Source of the DNA: Actinomycetota bacterium
GTDB lineage: Bacteria > Actinomycetota > Actinomycetes > S36-B12
Assembly: GCA_027729865.1 (NCBI GenBank)
Contig: JAQCBM010000168.1
Location: forward strand, 1-5,069
Direction of reading: 5' to 3'
DNA: 5,069 nt
Part shown: piece by piece, positions 1 through 5,068 of the stretch
How the letters are laid out: the number at the start of each line of letters is the position of its first letter
How positions within the stretch are numbered: the first letter of the stretch is position 1
Position numbers and translations under genes: made by a program
Notes under the pieces: model-generated
What the model saw: only the letters and a program-made list of their open reading frames with translations
Told to the model about the DNA's origin: nothing
Databases searched by the model: none

Positions 1-383
1 AACGCGGATATCAACCCCAGGTGATCAACGATTGGTTCCGGCGCGCATTCGTCGATGGTTATCCGTGGGTTATGGCAGCGAACGTGATCGGTATGGGCCT
101 GTACGCCGATGGTGGTGTCATGGCCACCAAGCCCTACATCTCCGGTGGGGCGTATCTGAAGCGAATGACCGATTTCTGCGGCGGATGCCGGTATGACCCA
201 AAGATCCGGGTGGGGGAGAAGGCCTGCCCCTTCACGGCTGGTTACTGGGCCTTCTTGAATGAACACCAGGAGGCCCTGCGTGGCAACCACCGAATGGCAA
301 CCGCCTTGCGAACTATGGACAAGCTCTCGGACCTCCCAGAGCTACTCGAGCAAGAAGCCACGCGTGGCTCAACAGCGCCGTAA
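1..383 (+). CDS. Photolyase/cryptochrome-family protein, Fe-S type (C-terminal part, 5' end outside window)
   Basis: This is the last ~127 residues of a flavoprotein related to the FeS-containing bacterial cryptochrome/photolyase group (PhrB type, COG3046), whose members use light to repair UV photoproducts or act as photoreceptors. The reading frame (codons from base 3) is open to the window edge, so the GTG at 21 is not the real start. Visible family signatures are NDWF near 24-35, a WVM-x-NVIGM stretch, ADGG, MATKPYISGGAY, then CGGCRYDP and ACPF. Counting from the GTG codon, the cysteines are C53, C56 and C69 (C-x2-C-x12-C). This spacing matches three of the four 4Fe-4S ligands of Agrobacterium PhrB; the fourth would lie upstream. 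The tail ends about 60 residues after the last cysteine, as in full-length relatives of roughly 500 aa. It is separated by 76 bp from the next gene and has no obvious link to it. The family call is secure; repair versus signalling role is unknown. Confidence 0.88.
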   Translation, partial: RGYQPQVINDWFRRAFVDGYPWVMAANVIGMGLYADGGVMATKPYISGGAYLKRMTDFCGGCRYDPKIRVGEKACPFTAGYWAFLNEHQEALRGNHRMATALRTMDKLSDLPELLEQEATRGSTAP

Positions 384-445
384 CGAGCCGTACCCACACG
401 TGAGTGCTGTCGCGTGAGAACCTGACATCAGTCCAGGCAACGATC

Positions 446-454
446 GGGGAGGAG
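446..454 (+). promoter_or_regulatory. Strong ribosome binding site fixing the GTG start at 460
   Basis: GGGGAGGAG lies 5 nt before the GTG at 460 and is an almost ideal Shine-Dalgarno sequence. It is the reason for choosing this GTG as the start of the two-anchor membrane protein. No convincing TANNNT -10 box is visible between the photolyase stop and this site. Confidence 0.7.
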
Positions 455-459
455 ATCAC

Positions 460-1173
460 GTGGGTCGAAAGGTTGCGCGCGTGATCCTTGCCCTCGCCGG
501 TGCCGTGCTGCTGGTGCTTGGTGGCGCGGTTGCAGCCCTCGGCGGATGGATCTCGGCCACGCTCACCGGGCCAGACTCGCTGCGGACCGCACCTGAACTG
601 ATCGATGCATCCGGATGTTCAACGGTCATCATGGAGATCGCCGATGTGCGCGTAGACGCCGGCGAACTCAATCGCATCGAACCGATTGCCGATCGTTCAC
701 AATCCCTCCTCACCGTCCTGGTGAACGCGGACACCGTTGAACCATGGCTGGTGGGTATGGCCGACCAGCGGGAGGTCGAGCAACGACTTCTGGGGGCTCG
801 CTACTGCTTGGTCGAGTCCTCAGGTAATGGCTGGAAGGTGACGTCGATAGCGGTGACCCCTGACGCTCCCGACGCGCAGTTCACCGGAGTGGCCGGACGG
901 TGGGCCACCGCGGCCAGCGGCGAGGCCGTCGCGTTACCGGTGCCAGAGGTCGGTTCGAGCGTGGTCATCTCAGGTTCGAATGAGTCAACCGTGGAGTCCC
1001 TCGAAGTTGCGGGCGAACTGGAGATCACCGGTTCTTCCACAGTGGGCTTGGTTGCGCTCATCGGTGGCATCGCTACCGCTGCTGTGGGCATCGGGCTACT
1101 CCTGGTGAGCATCCTCGGCTTGCGCAGCAGGGGACGTCACGAAGGACCCGCCGAAGCCGGACCTTCCTCATGA
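460..1173 (+). CDS. Hypothetical membrane protein with an anchor at each end and an extracytoplasmic middle domain
   Basis: I do not recognise this 237-aa protein. Residues ~8-34 form a hydrophobic segment rich in Leu, Val, Ala and Gly, preceded by basic residues (RK, R), so the N-terminus should face the cytoplasm. Residues ~35-192 are soluble, Ser/Thr/Val-rich and acidic, and should lie outside the membrane. They contain only two cysteines (C53 and C116), which could form a disulfide. Residues ~193-221 form a second membrane segment, followed by a short basic then polar cytoplasmic tail (LRSRGRHEG...). There is no lipobox and no enzyme motif I can identify. The GTG start is supported by an excellent RBS. 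The TGA overlaps the ATG of the phosphatidyltransferase gene (ATGA), so the two are probably translationally coupled and may share a role in envelope lipid or cell-surface biology. That functional link is inference from context only. Confidence 0.8.
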   Translation: MGRKVARVILALAGAVLLVLGGAVAALGGWISATLTGPDSLRTAPELIDASGCSTVIMEIADVRVDAGELNRIEPIADRSQSLLTVLVNADTVEPWLVGMADQREVEQRLLGARYCLVESSGNGWKVTSIAVTPDAPDAQFTGVAGRWATAASGEAVALPVPEVGSSVVISGSNESTVESLEVAGELEITGSSTVGLVALIGGIATAAVGIGLLLVSILGLRSRGRHEGPAEAGPSS

Positions 1174-1757
1174 CGCAACCTTCGTTGACCGATAACTGGC
1201 GCACTATTCCCAATGCGCTCAGCGTGCTGCGGCTGCTGGGGATCCCACTGTTCTTGTGGTTGGTCTTGGTCGAAAAAGCCGATATCTGGGCATTCGTGGT
1301 GTTAGTGATCGCCGGTGCGAGTGACTGGTTCGACGGTTACCTGGCGCGAAAGCTCAATCAGACGAGCCGGCTCGGAGAGTTGCTGGACCCGGCCGTTGAT
1401 CGCTTGTACATCCTCGCAACGCTCATCGGACTAGCACTGCGCGACATCATCGGGTGGTGGCTGGTGGCCATCCTCGTGGGCCGCGACCTATTCCTGCTGC
1501 TTCTGCTACCGCTCTTGCGTCGCGCCGGGAAGGTCGCACTTCCTGTCACCTACGTAGGCAAAGCCGGCACCTTCGCGCTGCTGTGGGGGTTCCCGGTCCT
1601 CCTGTTGGGATCACTGCCGGGGTGGTGGGGGACCGGCATGACCGCATTCGGCTGGGCCTTCGCGCTGTGGGGCACGTTCCTGTATTGGTGGGCAGGCCTT
1701 CGTTATGCCCAACAGATGATCGCTGTAGGCCGCCAACCCAACGCTGCGGTGGACTAG
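1170..1757 (+). CDS. pgsA: CDP-alcohol phosphatidyltransferase (PgsA2/cardiolipin-synthase-like)
   Basis: This 195-aa integral membrane enzyme transfers a phosphatidyl group from CDP-diacylglycerol to an alcohol, releasing CMP. The complete family motif D-x2-DG-x2-AR-x8-G-x3-D-x3-D is present: D52, D55, G56, A59, R60, G69, D73 and D77. The aspartates bind the divalent metals and CDP. Several hydrophobic helices surround it (~20-35, 39-50, 78-115, 130-150, 155-178), as expected for the six-helix fold. The substrate is uncertain. By position it corresponds to M. tuberculosis Rv1822 (annotated PgsA2) and to the Streptomyces locus that, as I recall, encodes the eukaryotic-type cardiolipin synthase SCO1389. 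It could therefore make phosphatidylglycerophosphate or cardiolipin. No clear RBS precedes the ATG; the ATGA overlap with the upstream stop points to translational coupling. gcvH starts 38 bp downstream, probably in the same transcript. Confidence 0.92.
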   Translation: MTQPSLTDNWRTIPNALSVLRLLGIPLFLWLVLVEKADIWAFVVLVIAGASDWFDGYLARKLNQTSRLGELLDPAVDRLYILATLIGLALRDIIGWWLVAILVGRDLFLLLLLPLLRRAGKVALPVTYVGKAGTFALLWGFPVLLLGSLPGWWGTGMTAFGWAFALWGTFLYWWAGLRYAQQMIAVGRQPNAAVD

Positions 1758-1762
1758 TCTTC

Positions 1763-1781
1763 GCGTGCGTATCAGCGTGCG
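1763..1781 (+). repeat. Short direct repeat GCGTGCG x2 before gcvH
   Basis: GCGTGCG occurs at 1763-1769 and again at 1775-1781, a 12-bp period, in the 38-bp gap between pgsA and gcvH. The second copy abuts the gcvH RBS (GAGAAGGGG, 1781-1789). It might be a binding site or chance in GC-rich DNA; nothing in the sequence decides this. Confidence 0.3.
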
Positions 1782-1795
1782 AGAAGGGGCCCAAC

Positions 1796-2179
1796 ATGAT
1801 TCCCGGTGAGTTGAAGTACACCTCCGAGCACGAGTGGATCCGAAGTGACGGAGGCGACGTTGTGAGCGTCGGCATCACTCACTACGCGCAAGAATCCCTG
1901 GGCGACATCGTCTTCGTCTCCCTGCCATCGGTTGGAGACAGCGTTTCCGCTGGGGATTCGTGCGGAGAGGTCGAATCCACCAAGAGTGTCAGCGAGCTCT
2001 ACGCGCCGGTCAACGGTGAGGTGGTCGAGGTGAATGCCTCGGTCGACGCCAACCCCGAACTGATCAACTCCGCGCCTTATGGCGATGGCTGGTTGATGAA
2101 GATCCGCTTGAGCGATCCGGCTCAGGTTGATGGCCTGCTTTCGGCGAGTGAGTACGAGGGCATAACCCAAGGGGCTTAG
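1796..2179 (+). CDS. gcvH: Glycine cleavage system H protein
   Basis: This 127-aa protein is the lipoyl carrier of the glycine cleavage system. It shuttles the aminomethyl group from GcvP to GcvT and is then reoxidised by the lipoamide dehydrogenase (L protein), in the cytoplasm. The family signature is plain: an N-terminal YTSEHEW (8-14), GITHYAQESLGDIVFV (26-41), and the lipoyl site ESTKSVSELYAPV with K63 as the lipoylated lysine, then GEV-x-E-x-N and a C-terminal GWL-x-KI segment. Length is normal for the family. The start is the ATG at 1796 because the family begins only a few residues before YTSEHEW and GAGAAGGGG sits just upstream. Although the reading frame is open far further 5', that part overlaps pgsA. 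It follows pgsA by 38 bp with no clear promoter and no riboswitch of its own, while the partner gcvP is expected ~3 kb downstream behind the glycine riboswitch. Confidence 0.97.
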   Translation: MIPGELKYTSEHEWIRSDGGDVVSVGITHYAQESLGDIVFVSLPSVGDSVSAGDSCGEVESTKSVSELYAPVNGEVVEVNASVDANPELINSAPYGDGWLMKIRLSDPAQVDGLLSASEYEGITQGA

Positions 2180-2210
2180 GCTGAGGTTCAGCGTGAGGCA
2201 GACCCTCAGC
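2180..2210 (+). repeat. Inverted repeat / nested hairpins between gcvH and the FHA gene
   Basis: GCTGAGG at 2180-2186 and CCTCAGC at 2204-2210 are perfect 7-bp arms around a 17-nt loop, starting immediately after the gcvH stop. The loop holds a second TGAGG (2194-2198) that can pair with the same CCTCA (2204-2208) to form a smaller 5-bp hairpin, so the two folds are mutually exclusive. TCAGCG also occurs twice (2188-2193, 2206-2211). No T-run follows, so this is not a canonical terminator. It could be an operator, an mRNA processing site or a weak attenuator that tunes FHA-gene expression separately from gcvH. Confidence 0.45.
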
Positions 2211-2242
2211 GCACGAACAGCAACCGTGAAGGGAGCGAGCCC

Positions 2243-2737
2243 ATGACGTGTCCGGCATGCGGCAAGCCCGTCCATCCGGAAGACCGTTTTTGCGCTGCGT
2301 GCGGCGCAGCCCTCGCCAACGGTGACATAGATCAGACCGGCGCCATCTCGGCGATTCCAGGATCCGGCCCACCCACGGGCACCGGCCCGGCCGCTGCTTT
2401 GGGTACCGGCATCCACCGCGAACTGCCCACCGGCGCAGCGCTCCTCATCGTCCACAAGGGACCATCGGAGGGCAGCGAGTTCTTGCTTCCTGCCGACGCC
2501 GACATCATCGGTGTGGGTCGTTCACCGGAATCCGAGGTCTTCCTCGACGATGTGACGGTGAGTCGTCGGCATGCTGAGTTCCGCCGCGGTGCAGATGGGT
2601 GGAGCGTTCGCGACGTGGGCAGTTTGAACGGGACATACGTCAACCGGGTCCGGGTGGACGACCAACGTCTGCAAGGCGGGGATGAGGTTCAAGTGGGCAA
2701 GTTCCGCTTCATCTTCCTGGTTGGCGTCGACTCCTAG
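2243..2737 (+). CDS. garA: Zinc-ribbon FHA-domain protein, GarA/OdhI-like
   Basis: This 164-aa cytoplasmic protein has two modules. Residues 3-21 form a zinc ribbon with C3-x2-C6 and C17-x2-C20. Residues ~65-160 are an FHA phosphothreonine-binding domain with GR (92-93), SRRH (107-110), SLNGT (127-131) and N134; the stretches FLDDVTVSRRHAEF and DVGSLNGTYVN are nearly identical to mycobacterial GarA. In the family (GarA of Mycobacterium, OdhI of Corynebacterium) the unphosphorylated protein inhibits 2-oxoglutarate dehydrogenase and glutamate dehydrogenase. Ser/Thr kinase phosphorylation of an N-terminal Thr-Thr motif makes the FHA domain bind its own tail and switches it off. The linker here (22-64) lacks a TT pair; T32 in DIDQTGAI is the best candidate phosphosite. 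GAAGGGA (2228-2234) is a usable RBS, 8 nt before the ATG. Its position between gcvH and a MerR gene matches the garA locus. Orthology is strong; the targets are inferred. Confidence 0.92.
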   Translation: MTCPACGKPVHPEDRFCAACGAALANGDIDQTGAISAIPGSGPPTGTGPAAALGTGIHRELPTGAALLIVHKGPSEGSEFLLPADADIIGVGRSPESEVFLDDVTVSRRHAEFRRGADGWSVRDVGSLNGTYVNRVRVDDQRLQGGDEVQVGKFRFIFLVGVDS

Positions 2738-2739
2738 CG

Positions 2740-3450
2740 ATGAGTTCGCGAGGCGAAACCGAAGCGTCAACACAAGGCACGCTCAGCATCGGTGAGGTGT
2801 TGAGCCTGCTCAAGCGCGACTACCCGGACGTCACGATCAGCAAGATCCGTTTTCTGGAGACCGAAGGACTCGTTACCCCTGCGCGCACCTCGAGTGGATA
2901 CCGCCGCTTCAGTGATGAGGATGTCCGACGCCTTCGCGATGTGTTGACCATGCAGCGCGACCAATACCTGCCGCTGAAGGTGATTCGCGAACAGCTCGAT
3001 AAGGACGCCGACGACGCCCCCGCCGCCGCCGGCAGCGGCATGCGACCAGAAGATTTCCGTCCCGGGGCGGGACGTGTTCGGCTCACGCGCGGTGAACTAG
3101 CCGAGATGGCCGAACTCGATGAGGCGTACGTTGCCGAACTCGAAGCACTCGGCTTGGTGTGGGTAAGCCCCGCCGGGCACTACGACCAAGACGCCGTGAT
3201 CATCTGCCAACTTGCTGCACGGTTGCAGCAGTTCGGCTTCGAAGGACGCCACATGCGCAGTTTCCGAGTGGTTGCCGATCGTGAAACTGGGCTGATCGAG
3301 CAGATGGCTACGCCGTTCTCCAAGACCACGGGGCGTGAGCGTGACTCCAAGGTTCGAGCTCAAGAGGCTGTCCGTGAGATCGCGGCCCTGTTCATGCAGT
3401 TGCATGCTGCGTTGCTGCGAGCTGAGTTGATCCGTTCCGGCAAGGCGTAA
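2740..3450 (+). CDS. ftsR: MerR-family transcriptional regulator, FtsR (Rv1828-type)
   Basis: This 236-aa DNA-binding regulator has an N-terminal winged helix-turn-helix: LSIGEVLSLLKRDYPDVTIS (15-34), then KIRFLETEGLVTP (35-47) and the wing with SGYRRFSDEDV (52-62), followed by the helix that recognises DNA spacing (~63-86). A disordered Ala/Gly/Pro linker (~88-112) leads to a C-terminal half (~113-230) with a second HTH-like segment (LTRGELAEMAELDEAYVAEL) and long dimerisation helices ending in LHAALLRAELIRS. It contains no cysteine or metal site, so it is not a metal sensor. It corresponds to M. tuberculosis Rv1828 and C. glutamicum FtsR, which has been described as controlling ftsZ. The ATG lies only 2 bp after the FHA stop and lacks a good RBS, so translation probably depends on termination-reinitiation from the FHA gene. 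Target genes in this organism are not visible, but candidate MerR-type operators lie in the next two promoters. Confidence 0.93.
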   Translation: MSSRGETEASTQGTLSIGEVLSLLKRDYPDVTISKIRFLETEGLVTPARTSSGYRRFSDEDVRRLRDVLTMQRDQYLPLKVIREQLDKDADDAPAAAGSGMRPEDFRPGAGRVRLTRGELAEMAELDEAYVAELEALGLVWVSPAGHYDQDAVIICQLAARLQQFGFEGRHMRSFRVVADRETGLIEQMATPFSKTTGRERDSKVRAQEAVREIAALFMQLHAALLRAELIRSGKA

Positions 3451-3482
3451 GGGCCCGTTTCGCTCACAGCGTGCGGCTTCGA

Positions 3483-3519
3483 TTACCGAACGTGGGCTAG
3501 CACGGTTAGCCTGGAGACA
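3483..3519 (+). promoter_or_regulatory. Candidate promoter giving a leaderless mRNA, with a dyad centred in the spacer
   Basis: TAGCCT at 3507-3512 fits the actinobacterial TANNNT -10 pattern, with 6 nt between it and the A of the ATG at 3519, so transcription would start at or next to the start codon. The -35 is weak: TTACCG at 3483-3488, with an 18-bp spacer. CGTG (3491-3494) and CACG (3501-3504) form a dyad whose centre coincides with the middle of that spacer, the place where MerR-family proteins normally bind. No experiment supports this; it is a pattern call. Confidence 0.45.
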
Positions 3520-4010
3520 TGATTCCGATGGACGTCGTGGGTGTGCGCATGGAGATGCCCTCGAACACCCCGATCGTGTTGCTCCGGGAAACAGAGGGGG
3601 AGCGTTACCTGCCCATCTGGGTAGGAGCGGTCGAGGCCACCGCCATCGCTTACGCCCAACAGGGCGTGGTGCCCCCGCGGCCCCTCACCCACGACCTCAT
3701 GAAGGACCTGCTGGAAGCGCTCGACGCCACGGTTTCGGAGGTGCGCATTACCGGTCTTGAGGACGGAGTCTTCTACGCGGTCATCGCCTTCGAGTCCGGG
3801 CTGGAAGTCCAGGCCCGACCATCGGACGCCATAGCACTAGCGCTACGAGCAGAGGTACCGATCGTGGGCTCGGAGACCGTCTTGGACGAGGCGGGCATAG
3901 AAATCCCCACTGAGGACGAACCGGTCGAAGAGGACCAGGTGGAGAAGTTCCGGGAGTTCCTCGACCAGGTGTCGCCGGAGGATTTCGGCGCACCCGGCGC
4001 CACTTCGTAG
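3519..4010 (+). CDS. Bifunctional nuclease family protein (BFN/DUF151)
   Basis: This 163-aa cytoplasmic protein belongs to the DUF151 family, named after a plant protein reported to have DNase and RNase activity and represented in M. tuberculosis by Rv1829. The conserved blocks are visible in order: DVVGVRMEMP (5-14), VLLRE (20-24), RYLPIWVG (29-36), EATAIA (39-44), PPRPLTHDL (52-60), VRITGLEDGVFYAVI (75-89), and ARPSDAIALALR (99-110). An acidic tail (~131-157) ends in VEKFREFLDQVSPEDF. Length is normal and the C-terminal UVR motif found in some relatives is absent. The start is ambiguous: ATG 3519 suits a leaderless transcript, while ATG 3528 sits 11 nt after GGAG (3513-3516). Either leaves the domain intact. 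It follows the MerR gene by 68 bp and probably has its own promoter. Its biochemical role in bacteria is not established. Confidence 0.92.
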   Translation: MIPMDVVGVRMEMPSNTPIVLLRETEGERYLPIWVGAVEATAIAYAQQGVVPPRPLTHDLMKDLLEALDATVSEVRITGLEDGVFYAVIAFESGLEVQARPSDAIALALRAEVPIVGSETVLDEAGIEIPTEDEPVEEDQVEKFREFLDQVSPEDFGAPGATS

Positions 4011-4138
4011 GACGCACACAACTTCCCAACTTGCCTCGCTCAGCCTTCAGTTCACCTTGAGACTTACGTCGGCAGTCCATGGGCGTGTCGTGTTGGAGAC
4101 CGGATGATGCTTCCTTAAGTTCGCGCTGTACGTCTTCC
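4011..4138 (+). other. Unassigned intergenic DNA upstream of the second MerR gene
   Basis: This is the first part of the longest gene-free gap apart from the riboswitch (182 bp in all). I see no convincing small ORF or terminator. It contains a tandem CAACTT repeat with an 8-bp period (4019-4024 and 4027-4032) and short GACT/AGTC arms (4061-4064, 4074-4077). A weak promoter-like pair is also present, TTGGAG (4093-4098) with TAAGTT (4116-4121) at 17-bp spacing. All are individually weak. Confidence 0.35.
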
Positions 4139-4169
4139 CCGACCTGGCTCCCGTGCCCGGCACTAGGGT
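4139..4169 (+). promoter_or_regulatory. Candidate promoter of the second MerR gene with a palindrome touching the -10 box
   Basis: TAGGGT at 4164-4169 is a good TANNNT -10 box; a start near 4176 would leave a short leader containing the RBS GAGGAGGA (4181-4188). A partial -35, CCGACC (4139-4144), lies 19 bp upstream, the unusually long spacer typical of MerR-controlled promoters. Within that spacer GTGCC-C-GGCAC (4153-4163) is a perfect palindrome ending exactly at the -10 box. Autoregulation by the MerR protein it precedes, or control by the upstream FtsR-like protein, is plausible. Confidence 0.5.
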
Positions 4170-4192
4170 GAAGGCTCGACGAGGAGGACCAG

Positions 4193-4786
4193 GTGACCGG
4201 GAGTTTCGTTCACTCAGCGCAGACCCAGACCGCTGGCCAGGGGAATCCCCAAGGTGCGCTGTTCGACGACGCCGATCTTCGCCCGCTGCCGCAGCACGTG
4301 GGTTACCGGGGACCGGTTGCCTGTTCGGCCGCCGGGATTACCTACCGGCAGCTCGATTACTGGGCTCGTACCGGACTAGTCGTGCCCACGGTTCGCGGTG
4401 CGAGCGGGTCGGGAACCCAGCGTCTCTACGGATTTCGTGACATTCTCATTCTGCGCATTGTTAAGCGGCTCATCGACACAGGCGTCTCGTTGCAAAACAT
4501 CCGCGCCGCGGTGGACCACCTCGCAACCCGCGATGGTGAGGACCTCGCGCGCATCACGTTGATGAGCGATGGCGCCAGCATCTACGAGTGCCGCAGCGCC
4601 GATGAGGTCATTGACCTTGTACGCGGCGGTCAGGGAGTTTTCGGCATCGCGGTGGGAAGTGTCTGGCGCGAGGTTGAAGGAACCTTGGCCACGTTGCCCG
4701 CTGAGGATCCCGCGGGGGAGTCGGTCGCCCCGGCTGGCGTTACCGACGAACTTGCCAGCCGACGCGCTCGCCGCGCCGCAGTCTGA
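4193..4786 (+). CDS. MerR-family transcriptional regulator (Rv1830, ResR/McdR-type)
   Basis: This 197-aa DNA-binding regulator has a ~37-residue low-complexity N-terminal extension, then a MerR winged helix: GYRGPVACSAAGITYRQLDY (37-56), WARTGLVVPTVRGASGSG (57-74) and the wing TQRLYGFRDI (75-84). Helices follow through LILRIVKRLIDTGVSLQNI (85-103) and AAVDHL. The C-terminal part (~118-168) is compact, with YECRSADEVIDLVRGGQGVF, and matches no metal- or drug-binding module. A polar, Ala/Arg-rich tail ends the protein. By sequence pattern and position it corresponds to M. tuberculosis Rv1830 (~225 aa), described as ResR/McdR and linked to growth and cell-division control. The GTG start at 4193 is fixed by GAGGAGGA 4 nt upstream. 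It has its own candidate promoter and is followed by the glycine riboswitch, so it is likely transcribed separately from both neighbours. The family is certain; the target genes are not visible here. Confidence 0.92.
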   Translation: MTGSFVHSAQTQTAGQGNPQGALFDDADLRPLPQHVGYRGPVACSAAGITYRQLDYWARTGLVVPTVRGASGSGTQRLYGFRDILILRIVKRLIDTGVSLQNIRAAVDHLATRDGEDLARITLMSDGASIYECRSADEVIDLVRGGQGVFGIAVGSVWREVEGTLATLPAEDPAGESVAPAGVTDELASRRARRAAV

Positions 4787-4816
4787 ACACCGCGAGCATT
4801 TCGAAGCCCACAGGGC

Positions 4817-4829
4817 TATTCTGAGGGAG
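4817..4829 (+). promoter_or_regulatory. Candidate promoter (-10 box) of the glycine riboswitch transcript
   Basis: TATTCT at 4817-4822 fits TANNNT and would place the transcript start near 4829, nine bases before the first riboswitch helix begins. No good -35 hexamer is visible at 16-19 bp. The position makes sense for a short leader before the aptamers. Confidence 0.45.
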
Positions 4830-4837
4830 CCGCTTTA

Positions 4838-4932
4838 ACCCGTGCGGGAGAGAGCCGCGGCCCACGCCAGGGTCGTAGCCGCCGAAGGAGCAATTGCCCC
4901 GACAAACTCTCAGGCACCGGTACCGCTCGGGT
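4838..4932 (+). promoter_or_regulatory. Glycine riboswitch, first aptamer
   Basis: This is the 5' aptamer of a tandem glycine riboswitch (Rfam Glycine family). The closing helix is visible: ACCCGTGCGG (4838-4847) pairs with CCGCTCGGGT (4923-4932), ten positions with a single U-U mismatch. Conserved core elements appear in the right order: GGGAGAG (4846-4852), GCCGAAGGAGCAA (4881-4893), and ACTCTCAGGCA (4906-4916), whose CTCTCAGG is a hallmark of the family. Between the P1 strands sits a variable GC-rich arm (about 4854-4880). Ligand-bound folding should raise expression of the downstream gene, as is usual for this class. Confidence 0.93.
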
Positions 4933-4936
4933 AGGC

Positions 4937-5033
4937 ATCTCTGGAAAAGGGAGCAATCCCTACCGACGGTGAAAATCGTGGCTCGCCACGGTGAAGCTCT
5001 CAGGTCGCGCGTTGCGCGGGTAACAGAGGGGGA
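4937..5033 (+). promoter_or_regulatory. Glycine riboswitch, second aptamer
   Basis: The second aptamer begins only about five bases after the first, the arrangement that lets the two domains dock. Its closing helix pairs CTCTG (4939-4943) with CAGAG (5024-5028). GGGA-GCAA-TCCC (4949-4960) is a perfect hairpin with a GNRA-type loop. The core ACCGACGGTGAAA (4962-4974) and AGCTCTCAGG (4995-5004) follow, with a CGTGG/CCACG stem between them (4977-4981, 4986-4990) and a CGCGC-GTT-GCGCG hairpin (5006-5018) before the final P1 strand. It differs from aptamer 1 in core wording (CCGACGG rather than CCGAAGG), as second aptamers commonly do. Together they should control gcvP or another glycine-use gene beyond the window. 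Confidence 0.93.
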
Positions 5034-5054
5034 GCAGTCCTCGCTGTTCGCCCC
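5028..5054 (+). promoter_or_regulatory. Candidate riboswitch expression-platform hairpin
   Basis: GGGG-GAGCAG (5028-5037) can pair with CTGTTC-G-CCCC (5044-5054): ten base pairs including one G-U and a single bulged G, around the loop TCCTCG. It begins at the last base of the aptamer-2 closing helix, so the two could interfere. No T-run follows, which argues against an intrinsic terminator. Confidence 0.45.
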
Positions 5055-5063
5055 GACGCGCCT

Positions 5064-5068
5064 GGAGA
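5064..5068 (+). promoter_or_regulatory. Probable ribosome binding site of the gene beyond the window
   Basis: GGAGA at the very end of the window is a likely Shine-Dalgarno sequence for the riboswitch-controlled gene. The start codon is not in the window, so the gene cannot be confirmed; gcvP is expected from the riboswitch and the conserved gene order. Confidence 0.4.

Noticed and set aside
1..23. Possible frameshift in the photolyase gene, because another frame reads NADINP before a stop
   Set aside because: The main frame itself reads RGYQPQVINDWF, which already places Pro six residues before the conserved Trp as in the family, so no frameshift is needed.
397..418. CACGTG palindrome and repeated CGTGAG upstream of the two-anchor protein gene
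   Set aside because: Very short, with no promoter elements around them; expected by chance.
1454..1795. N-terminal extension of gcvH reading back into pgsA
   Set aside because: The frame is open, but it overlaps the well-supported phosphatidyltransferase. The H-protein family starts at MIPGELKYTSEHEW, and a good RBS precedes ATG 1796.
1772..2455. Long antisense reading frame (227 codons) opposite gcvH and the FHA gene
   Set aside because: It lies entirely opposite two clearly identified genes and shows no recognisable domain; such frames are common shadows in GC-rich DNA.
3987..4001. GGCGC-ACCCG-GCGCC hairpin at the end of the bifunctional nuclease gene as a terminator
   Set aside because: The stem is only 5 bp, lies inside the coding sequence before the stop, and has no T-run after it.
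4153..4440. ATG-start frame overlapping the second MerR gene
   Set aside because: It lies in another frame of the MerR coding region and its promoter, is Arg-rich with no domain, and the GTG at 4193 has a better RBS and a family match.
4829..4936. Leader-linker kink-turn of the riboswitch via GCC (4829-4831) and GGC (4934-4936)
   Set aside because: Only three base pairs, and the tandem G-A pairs that define a kink-turn are not evident; possible but not supportable from this sequence alone.
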